Positions 10,561 through 22,640 of a stretch of 64,000 nt of DNA are shown here, one piece after another. Positions within the stretch are counted from its first letter, which is position 1; each line of letters starts with the position of its first letter. The position numbers were made by a program, and so were the translations under genes. Origin of the DNA: Chondrosia reniformis (Eukaryota; Porifera; Demospongiae; Chondrillida; Chondrillidae); the NCBI GenBank assembly GCA_947172415.1, contig OX359190.1, positions 2,170,001 through 2,234,000 of the forward strand, given 5' to 3'. The notes beneath the pieces are model-generated. The model made no database searches. It was not told the DNA's origin and was given only the letters and a program-made list of their open reading frames with translations.

Positions 10561-13500
10561 ATGAACAAAGATAAAGTGAGTTCACTTAGGTCTAATTGGT
10601 CTCTTGAAAGTAAAAGATGGGCGGAGCCGCTCGGAATCGAACGGTCTGACTGCGTCTCCTACACTCATTTAAAAAGACACAGGCTATAGATCTGAAATAC
10701 TTAAAGCGTTGGGATGAGTCTAATCGTAGAACAGATATCGCAAGTGAACCTGCTCTGTCGGGACGTAGCTGGCATATCTTTACAGAGACTAGTTTCTGTT
10801 CGATTGGGTTTCTTTAGACTGTAGTTTTAAACCAGTCAACTATACGTCAACTATACGTATAAAGACACAAGCGATTCATATCCTTTTAGGGGACAAGTTA
10901 GAAAGCGAGAAACTGATTCCGTAATCTTTTCCATAACTGAATAACCTCTCTGTTGCTCTACTGGTGGGAATTACTTTATCACTGTATATTCGTACGTTAT
11001 GAAGTTTACTAACTTGACTACGTATGAGCCATGCATGCACGTTAAGACAAGATTTACGTTAAGAATATTTAGACAAGAAGATTTACGGTACTTACAGACC
11101 TCAAAGTGTTCAATAAGCTGCTACAGAACTTGCTCCTTCCATGTCATTCAGTTCCTCCAAACAGTGAATATTATCTTTTCTTTCTTGTCTCTATAATTAG
11201 GTATTTCGCAGTGACCTCCTGGCAGCTGGAGGAGGTCACATCCTAAAACCAACTAAAATACCGGAAATGCCTATTGGAACCAAATTTGGCAAAGCTGTTG
11301 TACACAAACAAAGAGTTTTTGTCTGCGGAGAGGAGAGAGTTCAGATTTACGATGTTAAAGCCAATAAATGGTCAACAGTACCTCCATCTCCGTATTCTCT
11401 TAGTCGAGCCACCATCATAAAAGATCAGTTAACTCTGATAGGAGGTGAGGACACTCACATTCCTACAAACAAGCTACTGACATGGACAGGTGAAGAATGG
11501 TTAGAGCTTTATCCTCCAATGCACACTGCCCGATACCATCCAGGTGTTCTTGCAATTGGAGACTTAATAATTGTGTCTGGAGGAGTTAACAACAAACAAT
11601 TAGACACAATTGAATTCCTGGATATTAAGAATAGAATGTGGACCCAATCGAATCTGAAATTTCCTCGACCATTATCAGAACACCACATGGCATTGTGTGG
11701 TGAATACATTTACATCTACCACTGGTTTGGATATTTTTGGAGAATGAATAAGAAGAATTTTATGGCTTCACTTACCAATAATGATGTACATCACTGGGAA
11801 CAGCTCGAGAATGCACCACAGCTCAGTTCACTTTTACAATACAGCACTCTACCAGTCCTAGTAGGTCCAAATGGAATCTTCATTTTTGAGAAAAAGAAGT
11901 GGACACGAATTGGTGAAGAAACGTCTTATTACAACAATTGTACGGCTTCCCTCAACGGAACTACGTTTCTCACCATTGGAGGAAGAGAAGGAGGACAATA
12001 TAAGACAAGAGCTGTACAGTATGATATTGTAGTTAAGGTTAGTAACTTATTTAATTACAAAACATTACATTTAAGTATTAAAATTCTTGTTAATATTAGT
12101 TGCGCGCTTCGCGTGCACTTTCTCCTTCAAATAGAAACATTAGAAGGTTTTATTTCCTTCGTTAGAGTCATCTAACTTGTGCGCTCAGTGTACACGAAGC
12201 GTGTGTCAATGTTAACAAGACTTGTATAGCTTTATTGTTCTCGTACGAGTGTGTTCTACGAGCGCTCTCACGAGTTTAAGTGTTAACTTGATTCCACTAA
12301 CGAAGACTGTTAAGTCTTCTTGCTCTTAGCATTTGAAGGAGAGTGTGTACGTTTTATAAATGTGCCAAATTTTAAAACAGTTTCTTGTCGCGCTACACAT
12401 GTAATTTAAGAGAAAGTAGTTTTATAGAAGTGCTAAGTTGTAAATCGGCATTTAGACCTACACATGGAATTAATTTAACGTCCTGTGCACGTTCGTGTGA
12501 TTAGTTATAACTATGCAGTAGTGTTGGTTGTAAACACAATTAATAAACTACTTCCTCAACAGTAAATTGCTACAAAATTTATTTGGCAGTCTAAAGTCGG
12601 CCATTGTTCCAGTGAAAAATAGTCGTCAGCGTCTTAGGCAGATGATTATTACTCGTATTAAAGAGATGTTGCTTTCTTAAATTAGGTTTTCCTTGTTAAG
12701 GTTAGTGTATAAAAGATAAATAAAGGCAAATAGATTTGTCAGTGAGAATTATTCATACAATTATATTAGGATTTTAAGTATACTGAACTATAGGAATAAT
12801 TGTAAGTTGACATTTTACTTTACAGCCAAGAATAGGACAGCTACATATACAGCTAGGTACTGCGTATACAGCTAGGTGCTACGTATACAGCTAGGTACTG
12901 CGTATACAGCTAGGTACTACATATACAGCTAGGTACTACATATACAGCTAGGTACTACATATACAGCTAGGTACTACATATACAGCTAGGTACTGCGTAT
13001 ACAGCTAGGTACTACATATACAGCTAGGTACTACATATACAGCTAGGTACTACATATACAGCTAGGTACTACATATACAGCTAGGAACTACGTATACAGC
13101 TAGGTACTGCATATACGAATATTGACTTATTGACTCCTACAATGACTTGAGATGTGTTTGTTTCATACAGTATAATTGAACCATAACTTTAAATAGTTTG
13201 AATACTTTTTTTATAAAATGCTATTCCAAAGCTGTAGTGTACGTAAGTGTATAAAAGTATGTAATGTAATATTCTTAGGAGGTAGACGCTAGCTTGAAGG
13301 AGGGAGACACTAGCTTGAAGGAGGGAGACACTAGCTTGAAGGAGGGAGACAGTAGCTTGAAGGAAGGAGACACTAGCTTGAAGGAGGGAGACAGTAGCTT
13401 GAAGGAAGGAGACACTAGCTTGAAGGAGGGAGACAGTAGCTTGAAGGAGGGAGACACTAGCTTGAAGGAGGGAGACACTAGCTTGAAGGAGGGAGACAGT

Positions 13501-16500
13501 AGCTTGAAGGAGGGAGACACTAGCTTGAAGGAGGGAGACAGTAGCTTGAAGGAAGGAGACACTAGCTTGAAGGAGGGAGACAGTAGCTTGAAGGAAGGAG
13601 ACACTAGCTTGAAGGAGGGAGACAGTAGCTTGAAGGAGGGAGACACTAGCTTGAAGGAGGGAGACACTAGCTTGAAGGAGGGAGACAGTAGCTTGAAGGA
13701 GGGAGACACTAGCTTGAAGGAGGGAGACACTAGCTTGAAGGAGGGAGACGCTAGCTTGAAGGATGAATTTATCATTTTCAAGGTAGGTTTGTTGAAAGTA
13801 TATTTAAGTATTTTTTCAACTGATATATTGTCATGTTGTAGAAGGAAATGGAGGAGAAGCAGACATTGATTGATCAAGTAGAGAGATTGAAGCAATCTGA
13901 AAGAGAGTATGAGCTAAAGGTCAAAGAACTGATGGAGAGAAACACTCAGTTGAAGGTACGGTATCCTACTGTAACACCTCCCACACCTCTGCTGATTTAA
14001 CCTGTCTGGATGTATTAACACTGCCTGCACACAACATCACTAGTTATCCACCAGTTTACACCTAATAGAGTAAGGATTACTTCTGTAACTGCTTCCAACT
14101 TATCTTTTGATGGTTCGTCTTTTGACCTTTTGGACATCTAAAGACGCAGTTTGGTAAATATTTGTTGACAAAAGGTTTACCAAACTGTGTCTTTAGATGT
14201 TAAAAGATGAACCATCCAAAAGATACAGTACATATGGGACATACAGACACTTTGTTAAATAGATAGGCCAATTGAAGTCTCATCCTGACTGGTGAAAGTA
14301 CATTGTGGACTAGAGAGCCGATAGTGCACTGACATTACATATAATTTACAAATTTAATGTGTTTCACCTCTTGACTTTGGATCACAGCAAGTTAACACAT
14401 CTCATGTATGTACAGTATGTAGATATATATTTGCTAGTCTGTTGGGAATGCCTAATTTCCAATATATATTCAGAATCCTAAGATCTAGTACTTAATGTGT
14501 CCACCTTTTTAATGTACTTTCTATGATGCAATTTTGAATTAACTGTATAGTTTTTGAGTAAGAGTATTTGAAATTTACTTAAAGCTTTCTACAAATCCGA
14601 ATCACTTCCATTGATATATGTTCTGTTGTGTGTATATACAGACAGAAGTAGCTGATTTGAGCAGCAAAGGAACAGAGACACAACAGAAATACATTGGACG
14701 TCTTGAGGTATGAAGACACTGGAGAGGATTTATAATGTGTTATTTGATTTACAGGCTTATAATATAATACTGTAGGAGAGGATAGCTGAACTGACCACAG
14801 AAATGAGAACTCAGAAAGACGATCTGAAAGAGCGTATTACTGATTTGAAGGAGTCCAACACTCATCTAAAGGAATCTAACATTGAATTAAAGGAATCCAT
14901 TTCAGAATTCAGGAGAAAAAAATCAGATTTGAAGGAGTCCAACAGCCAGTCTACTGTGTGTGTCACTGTTGACATGTAGTGAATATGTTATTTGATCAAC
15001 CCTTTTATATTCTTATATTGATGTAGGAGAGGATAGCTGAACTGACCAGAGAACTGAGAGACGCTCAAAGAAATATAGCTGAAGTAACCAGAGAATTGAA
15101 AGATACTCAAACAAATGTAGACAAATTAGAAGTTTCCAAAGTGTACCTGGAAGAACGTATCAATGACTTAAAGAAAACCAATTCTCTTTTGGAAGAAGGC
15201 AATTCTGATTTGAAGGTAATCCATTGTTTTGACATGTAGATTTCTTATTTTCATGTACGTATATAGTAATTGGTGTATTAATGAGCTGAATGAATACTGT
15301 ATGTAACATGTGAATGTGTTATTGCATGTTAATTATAGATGGAACTTTGTATGTATATACATATAATATGTACGCGTACATGTACGTATATGTCAGAAAC
15401 ATTCACAACTAGTAACTGATTGACAAGACATCTATGTACTGCAATGTAGACTAGACTACAGCAGCAACAGCAAAGTACAGAAAGAGTTGCAGAGTTACAA
15501 GAAGAGAACGTCAAACTAAGAGAAGAGAAGGTATTTCATTTCACTATTACTGTACTCGGGAGTGATTATTGGTACTTCCTTTTAACATGTTTCACAAATA
15601 GTCGATTTTAGGACAACTCATCTAACGTTGCCAACCTTAATTATGTCCCAAATTATCCTATGCTACACTATATGTACATACATAGTTACTTACTCCTGCA
15701 GAATCACTGGATCTGCAATAATACATCTTTTGGTTAAACCAGTGCATTATGAAATAGTAATATATGTACAGTCTGTCCCCATTGATAGTAAGCGTGATAT
15801 ATGAATATCATTATTGAACAAGAAATGGTCTCTCTTTCAAACACCTTGTATCAGCTGTGGAATAGACTGTTACAGATTTTTATAGCTTTTCTTCTAATAT
15901 TTAGAAAACTGTTGATTCTTCTTATTTTTACTTGTGTAGAGCTTTCTTGAAGGTTCCTTGAAAGAAACTGAAGACAGAAGGAAAGCTTTAGAGGAAGAGA
16001 AGGCTAAAACTGAAAAGCAAGCTGAAGAGTTGAGGAGTAACATGTTGGAAAAGGTTGAAGGATTTGGTGCCATGTTAGAAGAAATGAAAAAATCATTAGA
16101 TGTGTTGGAAGGTTAGCTTTTGCAGTCATTTATTTTGCAAAGAAGTGTACTAGACTTGTTAATTGAGCTATTTGATTCATTTCCACTATTTAGAAAAGCA
16201 AAGCAAAGGAGAATTAATGAGGTGAGTATGTACGTATAAGCAATTCATAAATCTTTGAGTTGGTCCTGATACAATAGTCTATTACATTTGACTTGTAGCT
16301 ATTTCTACTCATCAGATATAGAGTAAACCTCACCACTGACAATAGTCTACAGGTGTGAAGGAAGCTAGTAATTTGACTTTAGTTGGGCAAAGTTGTTATT
16401 ACATGTTTCTGAAAATATTGAGATTAAACTGAAAGAAATATAGAGACTAAACTGACTCAAATTTGAATGGAGACTGGAATTATTGTTAATGTTATTTTAG

Positions 16501-17257
16501 TAAAGTTTTTAGTCCAAAAGAACCTGTACTAAACCACTTATGGTTAGTTTGTGTAATACAGTCAATTTTAAGAGAACTGAGGCTCTTGCTAATTCCTTCA
16601 CCAGTAAGTCTTCCTGCTTTTAAATTAATTGTTCTCAAATTGTTTGCTCACCATTTGAAGGGTCTGCCAGACCACCTCTGCAGTCCCTGATCTCTGACTA
16701 ATGTACACCAGTTAACTGGGCCAGTTGACTATGTACACAGGAAGATTAATTCTCTAATTTTATTCATTACTCTTTAATGATATTCATAGAGTACGTCTCA
16801 TAGACTAGAATTCTGTGTTATTATGTCCTTATAATATTCACTCAGAAATTCTACAATAGATAATATGAAATGTGTCCGTAGACACTCCTAAAAGATGCAT
16901 GATGTACGTATCTACGAATTAAGTATTTTATTACTTTCCATAGCACTGAACTCACAACCAGACATATGGATGTGTTGCTAAGAAAGGTCATTGATAAAGT
17001 TCCTCAGAAATGCATGGGAGGAAATTGCAATTTGCCTTCAGTTTGAGGACAATAAGATAGCCTCACTTAAGGACACAAAGTTAAACAATGAGGGACTATG
17101 TAAAGCCATGCTGAGATCTTGGCTGAGACAAGAAAAGGAGTCTGGTAGTCGGCCAAGGACCTTGAACACATTGTATAAAGTCCTGGTGGATCGAAACTGT
17201 AAACTTGAGGCAAAGGAGCTGGTGGAGGCTGTAAAGGGACATGTGGAGAGGGAATGA
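10561..17257 (+). CDS. Kelch/heptad-repeat/death-domain protein, copy 2
   Basis: Exon phases join into one gene: 10,561-10,575 (MNKDK), 11,201-12,037 (kelch-like repeats, e.g. GEERVQIYDVKANKWSTV, LTLIGG and ILVVSGG-type blades), 13,279-13,782 (about 22 SLKEGDT/SLKEGDS heptads), 13,842-13,955, 14,642-14,707, 14,776-14,955, 15,027-15,215, 15,450-15,530, 15,940-16,111, 16,194-16,221 and 16,944-17,257. Kelch blades usually form a beta-propeller for protein binding. The heptads have Leu every seventh residue and are followed by a Glu/Lys-rich coiled coil. The last exon is a death domain (WEEIAICLQFEDNKIASL, then AMLRSW). Every junction I checked keeps phase, and the only lesion seen is a TGCA insertion at 17,011-17,014 that shifts the frame inside the death domain. 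A cytoplasmic adaptor or sensor is plausible. The kelch-to-heptad junction is inferred from phase only. Confidence 0.78.
12837..13113. repeat. Intronic minisatellite, 19-bp unit
   Basis: About 14 units of ACAGCTAGGTACTACATAT, some with TGCGT in place of ACAT, lie in the intron between the kelch exon and the heptad-repeat exon of copy 2. The matching array in copy 3 is at 29,492-29,815 and includes a variant GGGCCAACATATACAG that alternates with the standard unit. Confidence 0.93.
13294..13761 (+). repeat. Coding minisatellite, 21-bp unit (SLKEGDT heptads)
   Basis: The 21-bp unit AGCTTGAAGGAGGGAGACAC is repeated about 22 times, often alternating ACT and AGT at the last codon, so SLKEGDT alternates with SLKEGDS. 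Copy 1 has about 10 units (54-250) and copy 3 about 15 more variable ones (29,988-30,308). The number changes by whole 21-bp units, which preserves the frame. Confidence 0.95.
17011..17014. other. TGCA tetranucleotide insertion in death domain of copy 2
   Basis: Copies 1 and 3 read CAGAAATGGGAGGAA; copy 2 reads CAGAAATGCATGGGAGGAA. The four extra bases shift the frame inside the first helices of the death domain, in a gene whose other exons look intact. Confidence 0.9.
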
Positions 17258-18042
17258 GGGTTAGCTAATGTTATAAGTGTATTGTTATTCATATAGTCCG
17301 AGGTGGAAAGTATTTGTTAAAAAGGTGAATTTAAATGAACAATTTACGTCTAAAGGGAATGTCTAATAGTGACTGGTGTTACTAATTATATTCATGACCA
17401 ATAGTAGTTGGTGCTCCCTCTCTCCCTCCTGTAGATGTGAAGGGAGTGTAGAGGGTGTGATGGTTAATAAATGTCAAGTGTTATTCTTGTGGTGTGTCGC
17501 ATGCTACTTCTTAATTTCTTCATTTAACAATATTTCACATTCCATTCACGCAGTGAGAGCAATTTTGCAGTCTTTTAACAAACTATTGGATTACAGAAAG
17601 AAATACAACTAAATAAGCAATAATCAGAAGTAGTCCTGACAATCTCTTTTATACGATACATGTATTTTATTTAGCCTTTAATTTTGTGTCAATGATGTTT
17701 GATGTTAGTAATTCACTGGGCTTCCTGCTAAGTAGCCACGTTGAGCTAAGTGGAGTACCAGTATTATAATGACAGTATTGTATAGGAACATAAAGTACCA
17801 TCTGCAGCGGAAGAATATTCTATAAAAACGTACAATTACGTCATTCATTCGTCTGCACACGTTGTTTGTAAACACTGAACTTGGATATTGCACGTTAGGT
17901 CAATTTAATTGGAGTTTATTACATTATTCTGTGACTATTTATATGCATGTATGTGTGCAGGAGTATATTTGTGAGTTAAGTGGTTTAAGTACTGTGAGGT
18001 TTCATGCAAAGAGGGCGACGAACTGTTCCACTTGAAAAGCAC

Positions 18043-19896
18043 ATGATGACTGAAGCTGCAGGTCTTGAAGAGACAGTAGGACTCCGACTAACTGCTGTGA
18101 CTACTAAACTTTGCAGTTTACCTAGTTTTCCACTGTTCGTTGGTTATCTCATTTTCACTTCATCTGCTCGTCCTATTTGGAAGGTGGCTGCACCCGTGGA
18201 TCTGAAGATTCCATTAATATTGCACAATTTGACTTGCTTTGTGGCGAGTGTGTACACGTTCGTTGCTGGAGTGTACGCATTGACAACGACATCGTCTTTG
18301 CTCCCTGTTTCTGAAGGAAACTCGAACGTTATCCACGTCTTATCATAGAGTACGGTAGTACTCTATAAGTAGGGATGGCCGAAAAAAACATGGCCGCCCT
18401 ATTCAATGTATTATCAATTAACACCTCATAAATCAACAACGTTCAGATTTTCGGTTGCATTCGTGTGTTTGCAGTCGTTTTTGCATGCTTTTCTAAACGC
18501 CAAAACATGTTACGATGCTCTACAACCTTCGCAAAGTGGTTAAACCGAAATAGGCCAAATTCTGCAATTCCTCATTTTTTCTTCTTCTTCTTCTTCTTCT
18601 TTTTTCAAATGAGCTAGCGCTAACATGCGAACTTACGCAGGTACATACAAATACTAAATCGTCATGAATGTTTCCGAACTAGGGAATAGGCTACCCTAGA
18701 TTTCAACGCGTTCCAACCGAAGCGTGTTACTTTTGAAAGTGCCCAATTTAGGGCCTCTTTGAACGCCATTTTTTAATTAAGTTTCAAATTCTCTGTATAT
18801 AAAATAAGTAACCCGATTGAGTAATATTTGTGGTACTGCCGTTACCCGCGATCGAATTTCTTAGTCGCTTTGCAGGGCCTATATACAGTCGTATTCTTAA
18901 CGATTATGGACCCTTTAATATCCTAAACTGAATGTTAAAGAACGGTAGAAAACATCTTATCAAATCTGGGATCTTTTCGGACGCCATTTTTAATTTAGAG
19001 CTCTCTATTATATCGTCTATTCTGCTACTTTATTTCGAGTTTTCGCCAATAAAACTTTCAAAACAAATATTAACAAGAAAAAAGGAGCAATACAAGTTAA
19101 ATAAAAACATTCAAAAATGAAGTTAAAAGTAGGGATGGCACTATAACAGTGATTGGCACATCTAGAAAAAGTAACGAAACAAGAAAGTGATCATATGGTA
19201 AGGCTAACATTGCAGAAGTGGCATACTGAAACTTAACTATACACATCACTTCTATGTTTGGGCGCATCGATCCCTACTTCTAGTATATCCATGATGCGCC
19301 CAAACATAGAAGTGATGTGTATAGTTAAGTTTCAGTATGCCACTTCTGCAATGTTAGCCTTACCATATGATCACTTTCTTGTTTCGTTACTTTTTCTAGA
19401 TGTGCCAATCACTGTTATAGTGCCATCCCTACTTTTAACTTCATTTTTGAATGTTTTTATTTAACTTTATGCATATTGGATAAGCAAGGTGATTGAACTC
19501 GTGGATACCGTATTTATTATCTTTCGACACAAGAAACGGCAGCTACCGGCGCTTCATGTTTTTCATCACTCGAGTATGCTGCTCCTTGCAGATTTCGCTT
19601 ACAGCAGGACGCGTTGGACTCCAATATCAGTCGGTTTCACCATTAATTCCTTTGTACACATAGTCATGTACGGCTATTACAACCTTGCAACCTTCTACAG
19701 CCTCAGCTCAGCATGGTGGAAGAAAGGAGTGACACAGCTGCAGATTATCCAGTTTTTGTTTGTTATTTATGTGGGAGTTTATGGCTACGTGAACTACGGG
19801 TATTGTATTTATTCCATTATTTATCCCGTAGCAATCTTATTATTCTTTATAAACTTTTACTATAATGCCTACTTATCCAAAAGATTCAAAAAGTAA
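18043..19896 (+). pseudogene. ELOVL-type elongase, copy 2 (split by a foldback element)
   Basis: The 5' half starts at 18,043 and is open to the insertion at 18,344. It encodes the N-terminal half with the same membrane segments as copy 1. The 3' half resumes at about 19,468 and runs to the stop at 19,894-19,896 with KVIELVDTVFIIF, the HVFHH histidine box, NSFVHIVMYGYYN, and the SKRFKK tail, all without frameshift. The inserted 1.1 kb brings stops and has no GT-AG borders at its ends, so splicing it out cleanly looks unlikely. Apart from the insertion this is the best preserved of the three elongases. Confidence 0.88.
18344..19467. mobile_element. Foldback element with 174-bp perfect inverted arms
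   Basis: Comparison with blocks 1 and 3 gives the borders directly: the elongase reads CACGTCTTAT before and GCATATTGGATAAGC after. The right part is a hairpin with arms 19,094-19,267 and 19,294-19,467, which match without a visible difference around a 26-bp spacer, and the outer end of the right arm is the element border. AGTAGGGATGGC occurs near the left end (about 18,368) and three more times, in either orientation, in the hairpin region. The left 750 bp are AT-rich with a CTT run and no ORF of note. TAT flanks both borders, but since the empty site differs by two bases this may not be a true target duplication. It looks non-autonomous and of unknown superfamily. Confidence 0.82.
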
Positions 19897-20207
19897 TTAA
19901 AGAAGACTACGAGGAAGCTAAAGAAGAGACGGTATTTTAAGAGAGTTTATGTATAACAAGTCTGGAAAGTCTTTTATTTCTATTACGTGCTCACCTTGCA
20001 TATACATGCACCAAAGCAGCTATTTCTGTGTTGCATAATTATAATATAATAATGTTGAATTGCATGCCCAATTCATTTTCACTATTAAATTTTGGACGGT
20101 GTTGAATAAGAGGAATTTTGCAGTTGTAGAAGAGAGATTCATTAAAATATATAAATTTTATAATGTTCATGTGACTGTCACATGACCTGATGTTCCTCAC
20201 ATCAGTA

Positions 20208-22178
20208 CTAACAAATGAATGGCATGTCAGGCATGTCTTGTGATGTACTTCGTGTGGGGGAGGACTTTGAACTCTGTCGGGTAGTTCTAGTTACCTCCGG
20301 AGGGGAGGTGTCCCAGGAGGGGGTGTGGTCCTTCTCTTTGGATTTACTCTTCTCAGACTTGACTGGTTTGTGTTTCTTCTTATCAATCTTCTTTTGTTTC
20401 TTCTTTGAAGACTTTCCTACAGTGATACAACGTCATACAGGGGCTTGGAGTGGAGGGTGGAGGTTGTATAGGATCTACATGTATACACACTAGTATGTTT
20501 AGCTGATCTAGTCTAGTGCACTTTGACTGTGAAGCACACACTAACTTTATTACACAAAATTTGATATAAGCTAAGAATAGGTTTAGTAATATTCTCCCAA
20601 AGTCAATCTATAACTTAATATAGATACTGTCATTGGATATACAGTACAATAAAATGATATAGCACTGGTTACACAAGACACATGCTAGGTGCTTCATATG
20701 GTACCTTCTTTGTGTAGTGATGATGCAATACTGGCAGCACTCCCTGTGGAGCTGGTCTCCCAGTTTCCCTTCTTATTCAGAGGAGGAGCTAACGGTTCAT
20801 GTTCCTTAATACCTAGCACATTTGAAGTGTATAACAGACCATCAGATCACAATATTCCATAAGTATTAATTTAGTAATTCTAAAGTATGTACAGAAGTTA
20901 CACAATTCAGAATGCCAGTGAGTGTTGATCTATAGTATATGTAGTGAACAGTCCATTGGTCAATAGGTACATTGCTTGCATATATTCTATACACATGTAC
21001 GTGCATGTTGTATGTGAAGGTCTATTCTGACTAACTGTATGGAGGTAGACATTATTACTTTCATTGAGTGAGTCTTCATCTTGAAAAGATGGTCTTCTCT
21101 TCCCAAGAGGTGAGAGCTTGGAGGAGGAGCTCAGCAGTCTTGTTCTTATCTCCTTCCTCTGCTCCTCTGTGTGCTGGGGACACTTGACTGAACGTGTACA
21201 CAGTCTCTTTGTCCTCTCAGACACAACTCCACAAATTGAGTTCAATGTACTTCTTTGCTTTTCTGAGGAGAGAGAGAGAGAGAGAGGATTAGTAGAGACA
21301 AAAATGTCAACAGAAAACAGAAATGTGCTACACTAAAAATATGGGCGGTATAAATTTAGTGATAATGGACACATTAAATGTGACAGTGTCTAGTTTTAGC
21401 ATAAAACACAATCGGATTGCACTGAAGTTGAAATGCAGACAAACAATTATATTTTTAGACAATTAAAAAAGTCCAAAAATCAACTGTTTCAAATGTAAGG
21501 CTATTTCCATGGCAACACATAGTTACTGACCTTGAGGAAATGTTAGAAAGTTGGCAACCGTTAATGGAACAGAAGTCGGCTGAAGGAAACAATTCATTTC
21601 ACTGATATAATTATTGTATAAAATGTGTACTTATATAGTATCATATATACGTATGTACTAAGTTATAAAGATATACACTCACAATAGCTATACAAACATA
21701 CTTTAGTCTTCTCTGTGGTTTGTGTGGGAGGGGGAGGAGGAGGAGGGGGTGGGTCTATCTTGACACTCCTCTTTGGAGTAGGTGAAGCTGTTCTGTCTTT
21801 CTCCCTGTCTCTCTCCCTATCCTTCTTCGGCCTCTTGGAACCTGCAGTTAAGAAGGTCAGTTAGGAATGTATGCAACCAGTTGTGTGATTCATAAGTCAG
21901 ATCTCTAATAGATATAATTATATTTGGGTACTTAAATCTAGTCACTAAATTTTCAGTTTACTCTTTGGAGACATTTTCTTGTCATAATGCCAAATTTCAT
22001 CACGTTATACTCTATATATTCTAAAGTCAAGTATTAGTTCTATTTCTCGCATTTCTCATCTTTCTTACCTCTTCGGTCAATGTTAGCTGGATCTGGGTCG
22101 ATCAGTTCTTTGTAGTATCCCAGTTTAATAGTACGATGAAGCTCAAAGGCTACTTCTAGAAATAATTCATCTACGTTT
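20208..22178 (-). pseudogene. ATXN7L3/SGF11-like gene, copy 2 (5'-truncated, zinc-finger exon lost)
   Basis: Minus-strand exons: 21,702-21,841 (basic, then polyproline), 21,531-21,579, 21,059-21,262 (SCA7-type Cys/His domain with RTKRLCTRSVKCPQHTEEQ), 20,705-20,812 and 20,208-20,416 (Lys-rich tail ending PDMPFIC). A first-exon remnant (FELHRAIKLGYYKELIDPDP) lies near 22,075-22,178. The deletion that removed the zinc-finger exon is larger than in copy 1: sequence jumps at about 21,955. Start codon and zinc finger are absent, so this is probably not functional. Confidence 0.8.
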
Positions 22179-22640
22179 GTAAAAACTATAGCATATATGG
22201 TAAAGCTGTATTAGTAGTGTTCGCTATATAAACATTACGAAATGATGCATACCTTAGATTAGTTTTTAATGAGAATTAAGGAAAAATTGCTTGATTCAAC
22301 AGAAAATATGAAATAATTATAAAATCGTACAAAATTGTAGACTTACAAGTGGTGTATCTAACTGTTCCTGATTGACTATATGAGAAGTCTCCATCTTTTG
22401 AAAGCAACTGAATATTATATATGTAACGATAGGAGGAGAAATGGTGTGATAGATTATTCATACAGTATACCCTAATTTTTATGCAAAGTGGAAGTTGTGT
22501 TTATAAACAAACAAACAATTAAAAGGTCACTAATTATAATTATCAAACTGCTGAAAGTTGTGTTTATAAACAAACAAACAATTAAAAGGTCACTAATTAT
22601 CAAACTGCTGGAAGTTGTGTTTATAAACAAACAAACATGG

